Positions 61,471 to 64,000 of a stretch of 64,000 nucleotides of DNA are shown in pieces. A program made the position numbers and the translations under genes. Source of the stretch: Prorocentrum cordatum (lineage: Eukaryota; Sar; Dinophyceae; Prorocentrales; Prorocentraceae); assembly GCA_963575745.1 (NCBI GenBank), contig CAUYUJ010016302.1, forward strand, positions 201,501 through 265,500, in the 5' to 3' direction. Position 1 is the first letter of the stretch. Each line of letters begins with the position of its first letter. The notes below the pieces were generated by a model. That model saw only the letters and a program-made list of their open reading frames with translations. It did not search any database and had not been told where the DNA came from.

Positions 61471-63066
61471 CTGGCGCCGGCGGTGAACCGTCAACCTGGT
61501 CACCGCCGGGCACCTCGTAGAGCTCCTTTCACGCGTAAGAGTGCTTAGAGTCGAAAGAAAGCTTCTGGAAGCATTCCTCGAAAAGGGGACAAATTGATTT
61601 TTTGGCGTCGACATAAAGATGGTTGCACCAAGTGTTTTGATAGTAAAAGTGCGCCTACAGAGCTCATACTAAGACAGAGAGGCCCTCATAGTCGTTTACC
61701 GGTGCTACAAATCTGCTTTCTCAAAATGAATTGTCAAATATCTTTCAAAAAATTGCAAAACGACCCAAAAGTTACCACTTTGTCCTTTCTGGCCGGGTCG
61801 AGCAACTGGGCGCCGGCGGTAAACCGTCAACCTTTCTTACCGCCGGGGGACTCGTAGAGCTTCCTGAGAACATATATGTAAATTAACTGAAAAATAATTT
61901 TTCAGCCGAAGCAATTTCAAACCTCTGATGCAACAGCCGAACGCCCCCGATGCTTCTGGATTCTCTTCTGCACGAGCTCTCTAGCTCTCCTACAGCCCAA
62001 GCTTCGTGCATAAATCGACAGCATCTCTCAAGATGACTCGAACAATACAATTAGTTTGGCAAACCTAGCTCGAGTATCACATCAAGATCAGACATCTGCA
62101 TGCGACAGGCGGACGCGTCCGATGTCTCTGAACCGAGATGTGATTACCAGCGCTACAGCCGCCCTGAAGCCCGAGTTAAGTGCAGGACAGCACCACTCCA
62201 CATGACTTGACAATACGAATAGTTTTGCGGGCCTAGTGCGTGCAACGGACAGAGTTCAAAGCTCTGAATTCGGAAGGCGGACGCGCCTGATGTTCCGAAT
62301 CGATTCCAGTTACCAGCCATGCAGCTCCCCCCCCCCCCCCCACAGCCCGAGTTAAGCACAGAGAACCGACAGCATTTCTCAAGATGACTCGAACCATACG
62401 AATAGTTTTGCGATTCTAGATTGGGCAGCAGACCGAGTTCAGAGCTCTGGATTCAACAGACGACGGCCACTGATGATTATGAATCGGATTATGTACGTAT
62501 CAGCTTTGTAGCTGTGCTCTAGCTCGAGTTAAGTACAGAAAACCGAGAGCGTCTGTCAGATCACTGGAATCATACGAATAGATTTGCAGACCTAGCTCGA
62601 CTAGCACACCGGGTTCAGACCTCTGGGTTCAACAGGCGAACGCGCCTGATCATTCTGAATCCATAAGCTGTGCTGAACAGCTCTCTAGCTGCCCTGAAGC
62701 TCGAGTTATCTTCAGAAAACCGTCACTGCGTATCAAGATGACTCGAAGCGGCCGATCCCGCCATGACGCTTTTCGATAGTAATACCCACCCGATCGAGCT
62801 GGTATCAAGATGGCGAGCCGCAGTGAGATCATGGATCACGGAAACAAGTACTAGAGCTTTAACGAATGGTCAGATTTCGAGAACATATTGTTCACTCGAG
62901 CCAAAGTGAAAAGTCCAGTCGAGATTTTTCGAGCCAACTAGCCTGCCAGCGTTTTCGAATTACTCTTAAACTTCGTCGCTCCGCTCTCAGGGAAGCTCTA
63001 CGAGTCACTAGCTCCACTGCGCCGGAATCCCTCCAGCTCAGCAATGCCGAAGACCTCTACGAGGTA
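61471..63066 (-). mobile_element. A element interrupted by B copy 3
   Basis: A starts at 61471 inside the terminal GAGCTCTAC word of a preceding A-type copy and ends at 63066 (GACCTCTACGAGGTA). Removing B3 (61806-63007) restores GCAACTAGCTCCA, the usual internal A sequence. Confidence 0.75.
61806..63007 (-). mobile_element. B element copy 3, complete
   Basis: 1202 bp with hairpin (CCGGCGGTAA and TTACCGCCGG), ACTCGTAGAGCTTCC near the start and GGAAGCTCTACGAGTCA at the end. Five units are marked by AAGATGACTCGA variants at 62030, 62200, 62381, 62559 and 62735. A unique tail contains CAAGATGGCGAGC. Confidence 0.8.
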
Positions 63067-63115
63067 CAAGGTACCCGAAGAGCACGGAGGAGAGAGAGTA
63101 AAAAACTGGCGCCGA

Positions 63116-63772
63116 CGGTGAACCGTCAACCTAGTCACCGCCGGGAACCTCGTAGAGCCTTTTCCACGTGTAAAAGCGCTGAGAGTCGAAAGAGTGAGCT
63201 TCTGGAGGTAATTCTCGAAAAATTGAACATTGTTCTTTTTATGTCGAAACAGAGTTGGTTCCCCCAAGTGTTTCTAGTGAGAGTGCGCCCAGAGAGCTCA
63301 TATTAAGATGCTGAGTATTATAACCTTTGATAGATGCGGAAAATATGCTTTTGCAAATGAATTGTCAAATATCTTTCAAATATTTCCAAACCACCGAAAA
63401 GTTATCACTTTCTCATTTCTGGCCGGCCAACTAGCTCAACCCCGCGCCGGAATTCCTCTAGCTCATCGATAACTGGCGCCGGCGGTGAACCGTCAACCTG
63501 GTCACCGCCGGGAACCTCGTAGAGCTCCTTTCACTCGTAAGAGTGCTCGGAGTCGAAAGAGAGAGCTTCTGGAAGCATTTCTTGAAAAAAAGAAAAATTG
63601 ATTTGTTTTTCGTGTCGACATGAAATTGGTTCCGCCAAGTGTTTTGATAGTGGAAGTGCGCCTACAGAAATCATAGTAAGACAGAGAAACCCTCATAGTC
63701 GTGTACAGGTGCAAAATCTGCTTTGTCAAATAAATTCTCAAATATCTTTCAAAAACAATGCAAAACCACACC
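63116..63772 (-). mobile_element. two A elements, the second nested at 63473
   Basis: Hairpins start at 63116 and 63473. Internal landmarks are present in both. The second ends abruptly at AAAACCACA where a B fragment follows. Confidence 0.65.
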
Positions 63773-64000
63773 GCCGGGGGACTCGTAGAGCTTCCTAGCT
63801 CGACTTCAGTTGAGAACCTCTGAATGCGACGCGCCTGTCAAGATGACTCGAATAATACGAATATATTTGCGCACCTAGCTCGGCTAGCAGACCGAGTTCA
63901 AACCTCTGGGTTCAACAGGCGAACGCGCCTAATCATTCTGGATCTATTAGATGTGCTGACCAGCTCTGTAGCATCCCTGGAGCTCGAGTTATCTTGAGAA
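63773..64000 (-). mobile_element. B element fragment at right edge
   Basis: Starts in the 3' arm of the hairpin (CCGCCGGGGGACTCGTAGAG), so the 5' arm is missing. It continues with 177-bp-type sequence (TCAAGATGACTCGAATAATA) to the window end. Confidence 0.65.

Noticed and set aside
53840-63772. Classification of A and B as ordinary TIR transposons with a 3-bp ACT duplication
   Set aside because: The ACT arises from the element start CT plus a host A at several sites, but the nested copy 60045-60406 lacks it and the inverted repeat is not terminal at the hairpin end. Kept as an alternative only.

Overview
The window reads as dinoflagellate nuclear DNA. The strongest sign is a complete, exact copy of the 22-nt dinoflagellate spliced leader on the minus strand (41953-41974). 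It is supported by LINE, DIRS-type and methyltransferase-bearing retroelements, by retroposed-looking intronless gene copies, by very high GC over most of the first 53 kb, and by long blocks of mini- and microsatellite. No rRNA, tRNA or CRISPR array was seen. Almost every recognisable coding sequence lies on the minus strand and most are broken by stops or frameshifts, so this is mainly a transposon graveyard with a few host-like genes.

Layout. 0.4-15.2 kb: a decayed retroelement with a cytosine-C5 methyltransferase (DCM) domain, a Cys/His finger and a membrane-anchored N-terminal region, interrupted by LINE-A (about 4430-10013). 15.3-22.6 kb: extreme-GC degenerate repeats and one coiled-coil ORF. 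22.6-28.1 kb: a 901-bp duplication, microsatellites, a roughly 70-125-bp satellite with a 269-bp higher-order repeat, a 42-bp repeat and an 11-bp minisatellite. 28.9-42.9 kb: two tandem RPA-like genes. The first is intact in layout but has nonsense changes. The second is split by LINE-B (32988-42027), which is flanked by a perfect 12-bp target-site duplication and carries the spliced leader at its 5' end. 43.0-45.0 kb: a 5'-truncated Pif1-like helicase. 45.5-53.8 kb: a DIRS-type retroelement (gag-like, RT, RNase H, methyltransferase-like, tyrosine recombinase) whose last frame runs on into an RRM and zinc-finger protein.

53.8-64 kb is compositionally different (AT-richer). It is built of nested copies of two related non-coding families, A (about 370-400 bp) and B (about 1.2 kb). 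Each has a terminal GC-rich hairpin, an asymmetric terminal inverted repeat and insertion without a clear target duplication. Every B copy holds five units of a 177-bp tandem repeat. This layout resembles Helentron/Helitron2-derived elements. A third LINE (LINE-C, 5'-truncated, same family as LINE-A) sits in a B hairpin loop.

The most unusual protein observation is that LINE-A and LINE-C both encode RNase H with its two halves in reversed order (a circular permutation). The most informative genomic observation is the spliced-leader-tagged LINE-B that cut an RPA-like gene in two.
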